Positions 1-6,184 of a DNA stretch of 30,932 bases are shown here, piece after piece; position 1 is the stretch's first letter; each line of letters starts with the position of its first letter. Where the stretch lies: the IMG/VR virus record IMGVR_UViG_3300020419_000058, positions 1-30,932 of that record; one strand, written 5' to 3'. Below the pieces are notes generated by a model. That model had not been told where the DNA came from, searched no databases, and saw only the letters and a list, made by a program, of their open reading frames with translations. A program made the position numbers and the translations under genes. The DNA is from a virus.

Positions 1-306
1 TCTGCAGGGGGGGGGTGCAAAGTTTGCAGGGGTAGGGGTGCAAATTCTGCACCCTTACAATTAGACAATTATAATTCAATTAATACACAATTAGAAAATG
101 GCTCATTTTTGGCTTTTGAGGATGAGGGGAATTCATCCGGCACTCATCAGCCTTCTAAACTGCTCACAACACAGCACCCCCTCACTTTAGACATGATTAA
201 CGCTCTAGAGTCACAGGGCCACATAGGCCACGCTGAGAGGGTGCAATTTGCTAGAGAACATCTAAACATTAAACTATTAAAAGGGGGTTACTATGAACAA
301 ATCTAA
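1..306 (+). CDS. 3' end of a probable phage replication protein (partial)
   Basis: The reading frame is open from base 1 to the stop at 304-306, so this is the C-terminal end of a gene that starts before the window. A TTG at 109 could be taken as a start, but the frame runs through it without a break. The first residues form a Gly/Cys-rich stretch (AGGGCKVCRGRGAN) encoded by short imperfect repeats of TGCAGGGG and GGTGCAAA. Similar low-complexity linkers occur in helix-turn-helix phage replication proteins encoded just before a DnaC-like loader. The remaining part is hydrophilic and has no motif I recognise. It overlaps the next gene by 14 nt, which suggests translational coupling. The replication role is inferred from the linker and from position; the DNA-binding part lies outside the window. 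Confidence 0.45.
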   Translation, partial: SAGGGCKVCRGRGANSAPLQLDNYNSINTQLENGSFLAFEDEGNSSGTHQPSKLLTTQHPLTLDMINALESQGHIGHAERVQFAREHLNIKLLKGGYYEQI

Positions 307-1231
307 TAAGATGAGCAGGCTAGGTGATAGCCCTGAAATCAATAATCTACTCAAAAGCCTAAAGTCAGTTATTGCTGATAGGCCGGCTGAGCTGCCAGAG
401 CCTAAGCATTATTTATCATTTAAACACCTTAATGCTACAAATCTAGAGTCTGAGGGTGTGGTTTATCCGGCTTCAGCTTGCTACACTACAAAACCCCTGC
501 CCTACTGTGGCCGGTGTGGGGATGGGTGGGTGAGGGTAGTTCAGGCAGATGGCTCATCTGCTGTGCATATCTGTGAAGACTGCGAGCGGCCTAGGCGCAG
601 GCTCAAACGCCTTAATGATCTCAGCCTACCCTCTGATGCAACAGGGGCTCATCTAGATATGTATGAATGGGATAGCCCTGAGCAGAGACATAGAATCAAC
701 GGCTTGATGAGGTGGATGAAATACGGACAGGCCCATGAAGCGAGATCACCCTCAGTGCTTATGCATGGCCCTCAGGGCAATGGTAAAACTACATTACTCT
801 ATGCATTAGCAAAGGATGCCATCTTCAATGATTACAGGGTGCTATATACTACTCACTCAGAGCTACTAGAGAGCATTAAAACTACATGGTCGAGTAAAGA
901 GAAATCCCCTATCTCAAATGGCTCATGGCTTGATGGAGTAGAGCTGCTGCTATTTGATGAGCTAGGAGGTATAGGGGGCAATATTGAGCGGGGTGATTGG
1001 GTGTATAGAGACACAGTTAAAATGATAGGGCATATCTATGAGCGGTGGTCATCTGGCAGCCTGAGCATAGTGATGAGCACGAATATGAAGCCTAGGCACA
1101 TAGGCACCTTTTTTAATCGTAATTATGCAGTGATGAGCAGGATCGTAGATATATTTTCTGATCCTATTGAGATGACCGGTGCAGATCGCAGGGTAGTAGA
1201 TAATGCTAAATTTAAATTGTTTGGAATGTGA
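293..1231 (+). CDS. DnaC-like AAA+ helicase loader
   Basis: A 312-aa ATPase of the DnaC/DnaA-related type that loads a replicative helicase onto DNA. Residues 72-97 carry two CxxC pairs (C72/C75 and C94/C97), a probable zinc ribbon before the ATPase domain. Walker A is GPQGNGKT at 159-166, Walker B is LLLFDEL at 218-224, and a sensor-like STN lies at 262-264. Length and domain order suit phage helicase loaders. It overlaps the preceding probable replication gene by 14 nt and precedes a small gene after one base. No replicative helicase is visible here, so it probably loads the host DnaB or one encoded upstream. The ATPase class is clear; the loader role rests on context. Confidence 0.85.
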   Translation: MNKSNKMSRLGDSPEINNLLKSLKSVIADRPAELPEPKHYLSFKHLNATNLESEGVVYPASACYTTKPLPYCGRCGDGWVRVVQADGSSAVHICEDCERPRRRLKRLNDLSLPSDATGAHLDMYEWDSPEQRHRINGLMRWMKYGQAHEARSPSVLMHGPQGNGKTTLLYALAKDAIFNDYRVLYTTHSELLESIKTTWSSKEKSPISNGSWLDGVELLLFDELGGIGGNIERGDWVYRDTVKMIGHIYERWSSGSLSIVMSTNMKPRHIGTFFNRNYAVMSRIVDIFSDPIEMTGADRRVVDNAKFKLFGM

Positions 1232-1232
1232 T

Positions 1233-1535
1233 ATGAATGACAGCACTAGATATCTTATCCCTCGTGATCTATTTGACTCAGCAATTATAGAGGAGGGTGA
1301 GAGGGTGATCTATGATGAGAGCCAGATCAGAGCAATATTGATAGATGATTATTATCAGGCTATGAGACTAGACCCCCGATGCGCTAGTGCTCCTGATGGC
1401 TATATATATGAGCTATGTGAGAAGCAGGCTAACAAGTGGCTAATATTTTGGCAGCATGGCCTATTTGCATTTAGAGGGCCCTTGATCCTACATAAAAAAA
1501 TGCTTGATAAAAAAATACTTAGCACTCATAAATGA
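1233..1535 (+). CDS. Small hypothetical protein
   Basis: I take the ATG at 1233 (MNDSTRYL...), just after the stop of the helicase loader, over an in-frame ATG at 1203 that would overlap the loader by 29 nt. A weak TGGAA lies upstream. The product is about 100 aa, acidic in the first half (IIEEGERVIYDESQ) and lysine-rich at the end (KKMLDKKILSTHK). The middle is aromatic (WLIFWQHGLFAF) but too short and charged at its edges to be a convincing membrane segment. I do not recognise a family. It sits last in the replication-loader cluster, before a 125-bp gap with inverted repeats. Confidence 0.6.
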   Translation: MNDSTRYLIPRDLFDSAIIEEGERVIYDESQIRAILIDDYYQAMRLDPRCASAPDGYIYELCEKQANKWLIFWQHGLFAFRGPLILHKKMLDKKILSTHK

Positions 1536-1539
1536 CAGA

Positions 1540-1599
1540 GTGAGCCGCTTTACTTTAAACTTTTGTGTTTAAACCCCTTTCTATCTCCTGCCGGCTCAC
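1540..1599 (+). repeat. Nested inverted repeats in intergenic gap
   Basis: Outer arms GTGAGCCG (1540-1547) and CGGCTCAC (1592-1599) are exactly complementary. Nested between them is a second inverted repeat, TTTAAAC (1554-1560) and GTTTAAA (1567-1573), with a 6-nt loop. No T-run follows the outer arm, so it is not a standard intrinsic terminator. It could fold as an RNA or mark a DNA site such as an origin; the sequence alone does not decide. Confidence 0.5.
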
Positions 1600-1612
1600 A
1601 CCCTAATTACTA

Positions 1613-1635
1613 TAGTGTTAGTACTATTAACACTA
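1613..1635. promoter_or_regulatory. Operator-like inverted repeat
   Basis: TAGTGTTA and TAACACTA form a perfect 8-bp inverted repeat around a 7-bp spacer, 25 bp before the gene at 1661. The shape suits a dimeric repressor site. TAACACTA recurs at 8998-9005, and related CTAACAC starts at 2673 and 9135, all in non-coding gaps. The ribbon-helix-helix protein encoded at 2005 is a possible binder, but this is inference. Confidence 0.45.
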
Positions 1636-1660
1636 GTTGAATCGTTAAATAGGTGAGTCT

Positions 1661-2008
1661 ATGCAAGAGACAATTGATGCCATAAAATTAATATTAAGCC
1701 CTCTTACTGAGAGAGGGAAGGGATCAAGCCCTGAGGATTTAATGAGTGCATGTGTGCGTTTACATAATTTAGAAACACCCCTGTCTGAGAATTATAATTT
1801 AGAAACACATTTGTCTGAAAATCATAATTCAATGCCTGCGCATGAACAATCATTGAGAAGATCTGTATGCTTGCTATTGATAAATGAGGCACATGCATTA
1901 GGGGCTAGTGATGATTATGTAGAACAGATAGGCAGGTATTTGCAGGTTATAAAATGGGCTATCCGGCTAGGTAGAGTCCTCACTACTGAGAGAGAGTATA
2001 AGCGATGA
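1661..2008 (+). CDS. Hypothetical protein with 10-residue tandem repeat
   Basis: A 115-aa protein with start ATG 1661 and a good ribosome site (AGGTGA at 1651-1656). The N-terminal part looks helical. A central stretch contains LETPLSEN and LETHLSEN, two copies of a 10-residue unit from a DNA duplication. The C-terminal half (SLRRSVCLLLINEAHALGASDDYVEQIGRYL) is probably helical and globular. I do not recognise a family. It ends in an ATGA overlap with the ribbon-helix-helix gene, so the two are probably translated together, starting downstream of the inverted repeat at 1613. Confidence 0.6.
   Translation: MQETIDAIKLILSPLTERGKGSSPEDLMSACVRLHNLETPLSENYNLETHLSENHNSMPAHEQSLRRSVCLLLINEAHALGASDDYVEQIGRYLQVIKWAIRLGRVLTTEREYKR
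1766..1825 (+). repeat. 30-bp tandem duplication inside a gene
   Basis: Two diverged copies of a 30-nt unit (1766-1795 and 1796-1825), each beginning AATTTAGAAACAC. The unit is a multiple of three, so the frame is kept and 10 residues are repeated. A third partial start (AATTC) follows. Confidence 0.7.
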
Positions 2009-2229
2009 AATCAGATACAGTAGGCATAAGGCTGCCCCTTGATGATATACAATTACTCGATGAGATTGCTGCAGACCATCTGCACACACGATCTAGAGTA
2101 TGCGCTATAATGGTGAAAAAGGGGCTCAATGACTATCGAGAAATTAAAAAAGGATCTCAAAACGGCATCAATGTATTACGCCTTTTGGGATCAGAACAGA
2201 CATCTACCGACAGCAGCAGAGACGGCTGA
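2005..2229 (+). CDS. Ribbon-helix-helix (CopG/Arc-like) DNA-binding protein
   Basis: A 74-aa product. Residues about 6-45 match the ribbon-helix-helix pattern: a short beta strand (VGIRLPLDD), helix A (IQLLDEIAADHLHT), a turn, and helix B (SRVCAIMVKKGLNDY). Such proteins bind DNA as dimers through paired beta strands and often autoregulate. The tail after residue 48 is polar and of lower quality. The last 100 nt overlap another small frame starting at 2129. The gene starts in an ATGA overlap with its predecessor. Possible targets are the intergenic inverted repeats described here. Confidence 0.65.
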   Translation: MKSDTVGIRLPLDDIQLLDEIAADHLHTRSRVCAIMVKKGLNDYREIKKGSQNGINVLRLLGSEQTSTDSSRDG

Positions 2230-2338
2230 TTATTTTGCAGGTAGAATTAGACAACTAGAGAAAGAAATACATGATCAACAAAATCACATTAATAGGCAAT
2301 GCCGGCAAGGATGCAGTGCTCAAAAGCGCAGGGGCTGA
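2129..2338 (+). CDS. Small hypothetical protein overlapping RHH and SSB genes
   Basis: A 69-aa frame starting at ATG 2129, with AAGGGG closely upstream. The first 45 residues look like a real protein: a lysine-rich helix, an aromatic segment (MYYAFWDQNRHLPTAAE) and a charged helix (YFAGRIRQLEKEI). Only this frame plausibly covers the 41 nt between the end of the RHH frame (2229) and the SSB start (2271). It overlaps the RHH gene by 101 nt and SSB by 68 nt, which is long. The last 20 residues, over SSB, look like noise. It may be an independent coupled gene or the second half of a frame-disrupted RHH gene. Confidence 0.45.
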   Translation: MTIEKLKKDLKTASMYYAFWDQNRHLPTAAETADYFAGRIRQLEKEIHDQQNHINRQCRQGCSAQKRRG

Positions 2339-2672
2339 GCAGTATGCCCTGTTTACTCTAGCGACTAATGATCGCTATCAAGATGCGCATGGTGTGTGGC
2401 AAACGTCTACAGAGTGGCATACTGTTAAAATATGGGGGCGTAGTGCAGACATAGCAGCTAGACGCATTAAAAAAGGCGTTATGATCTATGTAGAGGGTAA
2501 ACTAAAATCTTATGAATATGAGGGGCGCACCTTGTGGGAAGTTAAAGCCATTTTATGGCGTGCACTCGATAAAGCAGAGAATGATGATGAGTATCAACCC
2601 TCATCTAGGCTACTAGGCCCTGAACCGGTCATAGAGCCTAAAACCTCACCGTGGGGTTATCCCATTAAATAA
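2271..2672 (+). CDS. ssb: Single-stranded DNA-binding protein
   Basis: A 133-aa OB-fold protein. The first 105 residues follow the bacterial SSB pattern: MINKITLIGNAGKDAVLK, then FTLATNDRY, then TEWHTVKIWGRSADIAAR, then KKGVMIYVEGKLKSYEYEGR and a closing beta strand. It coats single-stranded DNA during phage replication, which fits its place after the helicase loader. The C-terminal tail is short and ends SPWGYPIK, without the acidic DDDIPF-like tip that bacterial SSBs use to recruit repair and replication proteins. The fold is clear. Confidence 0.92.
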   Translation: MINKITLIGNAGKDAVLKSAGAEQYALFTLATNDRYQDAHGVWQTSTEWHTVKIWGRSADIAARRIKKGVMIYVEGKLKSYEYEGRTLWEVKAILWRALDKAENDDEYQPSSRLLGPEPVIEPKTSPWGYPIK

Positions 2673-2678
2673 CTAACA

Positions 2679-2716
2679 CCCTGCCTAGGTTCAACCCTCA
2701 GATTATCTAGGCAGGG
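2679..2716 (+). repeat. 10-bp perfect inverted repeat between ssb and the 467-aa gene
   Basis: CCCTGCCTAG (2679-2688) and CTAGGCAGGG (2707-2716) are exactly complementary, with an 18-nt loop that contains GGTTCAACC together with its flank. There is no T-run afterwards; the next gene's ribosome site (CAGGAG) follows within a few bases. The hairpin could affect translation of the 2731 gene or act as a protein site. A similar hairpin with CCCTGCC/GGCAGGG arms occurs at 9031-9097. Confidence 0.55.
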
Positions 2717-2730
2717 CATCAGGAGTCGTA

Positions 2731-4134
2731 ATGAACAATATGAGACATAACACACATCAGCCACTGTGGCAATTAGTACAAAATGAGCATGAATCATACA
2801 TCATGCAGCAGTCATCAAATAAGGTCATACCTTCTAAACAACGTGATGAGACATATATATGCGATATAGTAGAGCTAGATGTCGCCGGTAATCCTATCAG
2901 CTATACTGAGTGTAAAACATGGCTATGGTGGCATGAGTATCAGCACCCTCTGCACGCAGTCCAAAAAAATATACATTGGAAAAGAAATGAGCTGAGCAAG
3001 GGGATCTATAAACAGTGGTCAGCTCTGGCACATACACAAAGGCCTTACTGTATTATGATTACTCTATATAAGGGCAAGGCAGGTGAGCTAGAGCAAACAT
3101 GGCAGGGGCTTAATGCTCTACCGGCTCAGCACCTAATCTGCATGGGGCAAGGGGTGCAAGTGCATATTTATCAAGTGAGCACGCTTGATGAGCTGAGCCC
3201 TCTATATGAGCTATACGCTAAAGTGAAAGGTGCGCCCTGCCATGCTGATGTGATCAGGGGCACTCTGAGAGATAGGCCTACATTTGATGTTACAGAGCTG
3301 TTTAGAGCTTCTATGAATGAGACTATAGATCTTATTAATGGGGCAGACTATCACAGTTATATCAGCCGGCCCTCAGATCCTATTAAAAAGGCAAAGCCCC
3401 TGCCGGCTACAAGAGAGGTTTATGCTATGTCTAAAATAAAAGCTGTTGATTCTAAAAAAATATACACAATAGGAGGCGTGGGTCAAAGGTTCCCAACTAA
3501 AAGAGATCTTGAGATCAGCAAGCTGCTGAGAGAGTATTATTCTAAATATAGAAAAGTAACCGTAGTAGAAAAGTTCTTAATATTAGCAGGCCATAAATTG
3601 ACTTGTGCTATTAAAAATAGAATCTGCCCTGATCCGTTTATATTTTTAGATCTAGAGGAGCACTCCGAAGCAATAAAGGCACTATATGAAAAGCATATCT
3701 CATTAGCGGTTCAAACTAAATTTAAACGTTTAGGCCCTTATGATTATTTTTATTTTATTGATCATAATATGATGGATGACTTTATACCGTACATTACAGG
3801 TGATTTCGACAGTAAAAGCACAACTTACAAATCTAGAATTTTGAGATATCATCCTCAGGCTAATATATTTGCAAATATAAGAAATGATGTGTTTTCACAG
3901 CTAATGCCAGAGTCTAAGCCTAAGTCTAAGTCTAAGTCTAAGTCTAAGTCTAAGCCTAAGCCTAAGTCTAAGCCTAAGCCTAAGCCTAAGCCTAAGCCGC
4001 AGGCTGCCCTTTTATCAGAGCAGCCTGATCTTTTTACTGTCTCACATGAGCGTATCACTCATTTAGAAACGCAGGTATCAGAACTAAAAGAAGCTCTTAA
4101 TACAATACTAATGATATTAGAGGGGGGCAGATGA
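2731..4134 (+). CDS. Large hypothetical protein with Lys-Pro/Lys-Ser repeat and C-terminal coiled coil
   Basis: A 467-aa protein with start ATG 2731 after CAGGAG. Residues about 35-170 form a first domain that includes TECKTW; the E-x-K pattern recalls PD-(D/E)xK nucleases, but no other nuclease motif is clear. Residues about 230-390 form a second, lysine- and aromatic-rich domain. Then comes a run of 14 SK/PK dipeptides (about residues 395-422) encoded by a hexanucleotide repeat, a QPDLF-containing linker (resembling a clamp-binding QxxLF motif, seen by eye only), and a heptad-like helix (ITHLETQVSELKEALNTILMIL) that suggests oligomers. I do not recognise the family. It overlaps the next gene by ATGA, between SSB and the methyltransferase, so a role in DNA metabolism is only a guess. 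Confidence 0.75.
   Translation: MNNMRHNTHQPLWQLVQNEHESYIMQQSSNKVIPSKQRDETYICDIVELDVAGNPISYTECKTWLWWHEYQHPLHAVQKNIHWKRNELSKGIYKQWSALAHTQRPYCIMITLYKGKAGELEQTWQGLNALPAQHLICMGQGVQVHIYQVSTLDELSPLYELYAKVKGAPCHADVIRGTLRDRPTFDVTELFRASMNETIDLINGADYHSYISRPSDPIKKAKPLPATREVYAMSKIKAVDSKKIYTIGGVGQRFPTKRDLEISKLLREYYSKYRKVTVVEKFLILAGHKLTCAIKNRICPDPFIFLDLEEHSEAIKALYEKHISLAVQTKFKRLGPYDYFYFIDHNMMDDFIPYITGDFDSKSTTYKSRILRYHPQANIFANIRNDVFSQLMPESKPKSKSKSKSKSKPKPKSKPKPKPKPKPQAALLSEQPDLFTVSHERITHLETQVSELKEALNTILMILEGGR
3913..3996 (+). repeat. Hexanucleotide tandem repeat, 14 units
   Basis: Fourteen units of YCTAAG (TCTAAG or CCTAAG) in frame encode Ser-Lys or Pro-Lys dipeptides. Because the unit is six bases, gain or loss of units changes linker length without breaking the frame. 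The result is a strongly basic, extended linker. Confidence 0.9.
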
Positions 4135-4436
4135 GGGCGGTTATTGATAGAGCTATTGAGCTAAAACAGCAGGGGCTAACAGTGCCAGAGCTGCTGATCG
4201 TTCTCAAAGATGAGGGTTACACAAATCCAAATACAGGCAAGCCTTTTACTCAGAGCATTATACAGCCCTACACAGCCGGTATTAATTCACAGATAGGCAA
4301 GCGCAACCCACGCCACAAGGGCAAGAATGATGAGGAGATCAGAGCTATGCAGGAGGTGGCTAGGTTAAAGCGTAATAGCCAGATGAAGGCATGGCGAAAG
4401 CGCAACCCTGATTGGTATAAACGCTATGATTATTAA
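4131..4436 (+). CDS. Small HTH-like, basic protein
   Basis: A 101-aa product with GAGGGGGG just before its ATG, overlapping the preceding gene by ATGA. Residues 1-45 (AIELKQQGLTVPELLIVLKDEGY, then NPNTGKPFTQSIIQPY) resemble the helix-turn-helix-like segment of serine-recombinase accessory domains: a helix, a glycine turn, a second helix, then a conserved G-x-x-(F/W)-x-x-x-x-I stretch. The C-terminal third is very basic (RLKRNSQMKAWRKRNPDWYKRY). It probably binds DNA or RNA. No catalytic domain is present, so it is not itself a recombinase. Function unknown. Confidence 0.65.
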   Translation: MRAVIDRAIELKQQGLTVPELLIVLKDEGYTNPNTGKPFTQSIIQPYTAGINSQIGKRNPRHKGKNDEEIRAMQEVARLKRNSQMKAWRKRNPDWYKRYDY

Positions 4437-4463
4437 TTTACATTTTCAACAGAAAGGCGCGCT

Positions 4464-5717
4464 ATGCTGATTAATGGTGACAGTTTAGAGGAACTTAAAG
4501 CCCTGCCTGATTGCTCAGTAGATAGCATAGTGACTGATCCCCCATATGGCCTAGGTAATACCTCCTCAGCTAATGTGGCTGAGTGCCTAAAAGCATGGGC
4601 AGCCGGTGAAACTTGGCAGCCAAAAGGGGCGGGGTTTATGGGTAAGAGTTGGGATGCATGGGTGCCTCCTCCTGAGCTGTGGCGTGAGGTGCTAAGAGTG
4701 CTTAAACATGGTGGCCATGCTCTAGTATTTGCCGGCTCACGTACTCAGGATCTAATGAGCATATCACTTAGACTAGCCGGTTTTGAGGTGCGTGATTGTC
4801 TTATGTGGCTCTATGGCTCTGGGTTTCCTAAGTCTCATAATATTAGTCTAGCCATTGATAAGGCAGCAGGGGCTAAGCGAGTTGTAATTGGACATAGAAA
4901 ATCAGAAGGAGGCCGCAGTGGCAAAAGTGTTACGGTAGGTAACCACCTTATTAAATATAAAAATATTGTACCAATAATTGAATTACAGACAGAAGACGCT
5001 AAACAGTGGCAGGGATGGGGCACAGCCCTTAAGCCGGCTTATGAGCCTATCATCCTAGCAAGAAAGCCCCCACAGGGCAGCATAGCTAATAACACCCTGC
5101 TGCATGGGGTGGGGGGGTTGAATATAGATGGGTGTAGGGTAGAGACTGATGATAATCTGAAAAGAGATAACCCTTTTAGAGATGGGTCTTATGATATTTC
5201 TGCGATGCCAAGTGTGCCTAAGTTAGGCCACCCTGCAGGCAGATGGCCTGTAAACATCTTACTAGATGAGATAGCCCTCAAAGCTATGGGATCAACTGGC
5301 AGATACTTCTTTTGTGCTAAAGCAAGCAAAGCTGAGAGAGAAGCAGGGCTAGAGGGGTTTAAGGGTCAGGTATTAAATACATTAAATGGGGGGGCAGATG
5401 GCTCATTGCCAAAATTCGCCACTGAGGAACGAAAGAACATACACCCCACAGTTAAACCCATAGCCCTTATGCGCTATCTATGCCGGCTCATCACCCCTCC
5501 TGATGGCACAGTATTAGAGCCATTTGCCGGCTCTGGCACTACACTTATAGCAGCCCATTTAGAGGGCTTCAAATTCATAGGCATAGAAAGGCAGCCTGAA
5601 TATGTCGAAATCATCAAAGCTAGACTCGACCATTGGCAAGGCAGAGACACAGACACAGAGGACATTAAACCGGCTCAAGAAAAGGCTACTTCTAAACAGC
5701 TCAGACTCTTTAGCTAG
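4464..5717 (+). CDS. Beta-class DNA methyltransferase (probably adenine-N6)
   Basis: A 417-aa amino-methyltransferase of the N4/N6 family. The catalytic motif DPPY (residues 25-28, in SIVTDPPYGLG) comes first and the SAM-binding FAGSGTT (354-360, in VLEPFAGSGTT) comes last, the order of the beta class, with the target-recognition region between. Segments such as GTALKPAYEPI, NIDGCRVET and GRWPVNI are typical of phage-borne members. DPPY favours N6-adenine over N4-cytosine. The target sequence cannot be read from the protein. No restriction partner is nearby, so it probably acts as an orphan enzyme protecting phage DNA or altering regulation. The start has AAAGG upstream. The C-terminal 116 nt overlap a small gene in another frame. 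Confidence 0.9.
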   Translation: MLINGDSLEELKALPDCSVDSIVTDPPYGLGNTSSANVAECLKAWAAGETWQPKGAGFMGKSWDAWVPPPELWREVLRVLKHGGHALVFAGSRTQDLMSISLRLAGFEVRDCLMWLYGSGFPKSHNISLAIDKAAGAKRVVIGHRKSEGGRSGKSVTVGNHLIKYKNIVPIIELQTEDAKQWQGWGTALKPAYEPIILARKPPQGSIANNTLLHGVGGLNIDGCRVETDDNLKRDNPFRDGSYDISAMPSVPKLGHPAGRWPVNILLDEIALKAMGSTGRYFFCAKASKAEREAGLEGFKGQVLNTLNGGADGSLPKFATEERKNIHPTVKPIALMRYLCRLITPPDGTVLEPFAGSGTTLIAAHLEGFKFIGIERQPEYVEIIKARLDHWQGRDTDTEDIKPAQEKATSKQLRLFS

Positions 5718-5820
5718 TGAATCAAAAGCACTGTATGAGCTAATAGAGCACACATTACTAAATGAATTAGGGGGCAATCATGGCAGGGCGCAGGAGCAAG
5801 AAAACAGAGAAAGTAATTGA
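5602..5820 (+). CDS. Small hypothetical protein overlapping methyltransferase and TerS
   Basis: A 72-aa frame from ATG 5602. It overlaps the end of the methyltransferase by 116 nt and the start of the small terminase by 41 nt. The 62 nt between those two genes are otherwise unread, and this frame covers them with plausible helical protein (SLASESKALYELIEHTLLNELGG). The first part is basic and serine-rich (LNRLKKRLLLNSS). No family recognised. It may be a true overlapping gene or may start later than 5602. Confidence 0.4.
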   Translation: MSKSSKLDSTIGKAETQTQRTLNRLKKRLLLNSSDSLASESKALYELIEHTLLNELGGNHGRAQEQENRESN

Positions 5821-6184
5821 TGCCATATTGGCTAATCTCAGAGATGGGTTAAGCATAGAAGCTTCTGCCACACAAGCCGGTATATGTAGACAAACACTCT
5901 ATATATGGATGAAAGATGATCCTAAATTTGCTGAAATGGTAGATGAAGCTAAAGATTTTAGTGAGGCGGTCATATTGGCACAGATGAGAGCAAAAGCAGA
6001 AGCTAGGCAGGATTGGAGGGCTGATGCATGGCTACTAGAGCGCAGGTTTCCTGAGCGATATGGGCTTAAGCGTGAGCAAGAGATCACCATTAATAAACCT
6101 GATGGCTCTGATGTAGTAGTAAACATGATAGAGCAAGCTAGAGCAGATATGCTACAGCTAGAATCTGAGCAGGGTGATGATTAG
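5780..6184 (+). CDS. terS: Terminase small subunit
   Basis: A 134-aa protein directly before the large terminase. After a basic start (MAGRRSKKTEK) comes a helix-turn-helix: LRDGLSIEASATQAGICRQT followed by LYIWMKDDPKFAEMV, the pattern of small terminase subunits that recognise the packaging site. The middle (VILAQMRAKAEARQDWRADAWLLERRFPERYG) matches the common W-x-x-x-x-WLLER-x-x-P-x-x-(W/Y)G pattern of this family. The C-terminal tail is acidic and likely contacts the large subunit. The ribosome site TAGGGGG lies upstream. It overlaps the large subunit by 8 nt. Confidence 0.88.
   Translation: MAGRRSKKTEKVIDAILANLRDGLSIEASATQAGICRQTLYIWMKDDPKFAEMVDEAKDFSEAVILAQMRAKAEARQDWRADAWLLERRFPERYGLKREQEITINKPDGSDVVVNMIEQARADMLQLESEQGDD

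Noticed and set aside
109-306. Separate 65-aa gene starting at TTG 109
   Set aside because: The frame is open to the window start and no ribosome site precedes the TTG, so it is the end of a longer gene.
1049-1246. Minus-strand frames across the window
   Set aside because: All lie opposite well-supported + strand genes and have no ribosome sites or recognisable domains.
3913-3996. Telomere-like CCTAAG repeat
   Set aside because: The units code a regular SK/PK linker in frame and lie inside a gene; resemblance to telomere repeats is coincidental.
3855-4058. Minus-strand frame with Leu/Gly/Asp dipeptide repeats
   Set aside because: It is the antisense of the hexanucleotide repeat in a well-supported + strand gene.
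4131-4436. Serine recombinase
   Set aside because: Only a short helix-turn-helix-like segment resembles that family; there is no catalytic domain and the protein has 101 residues.
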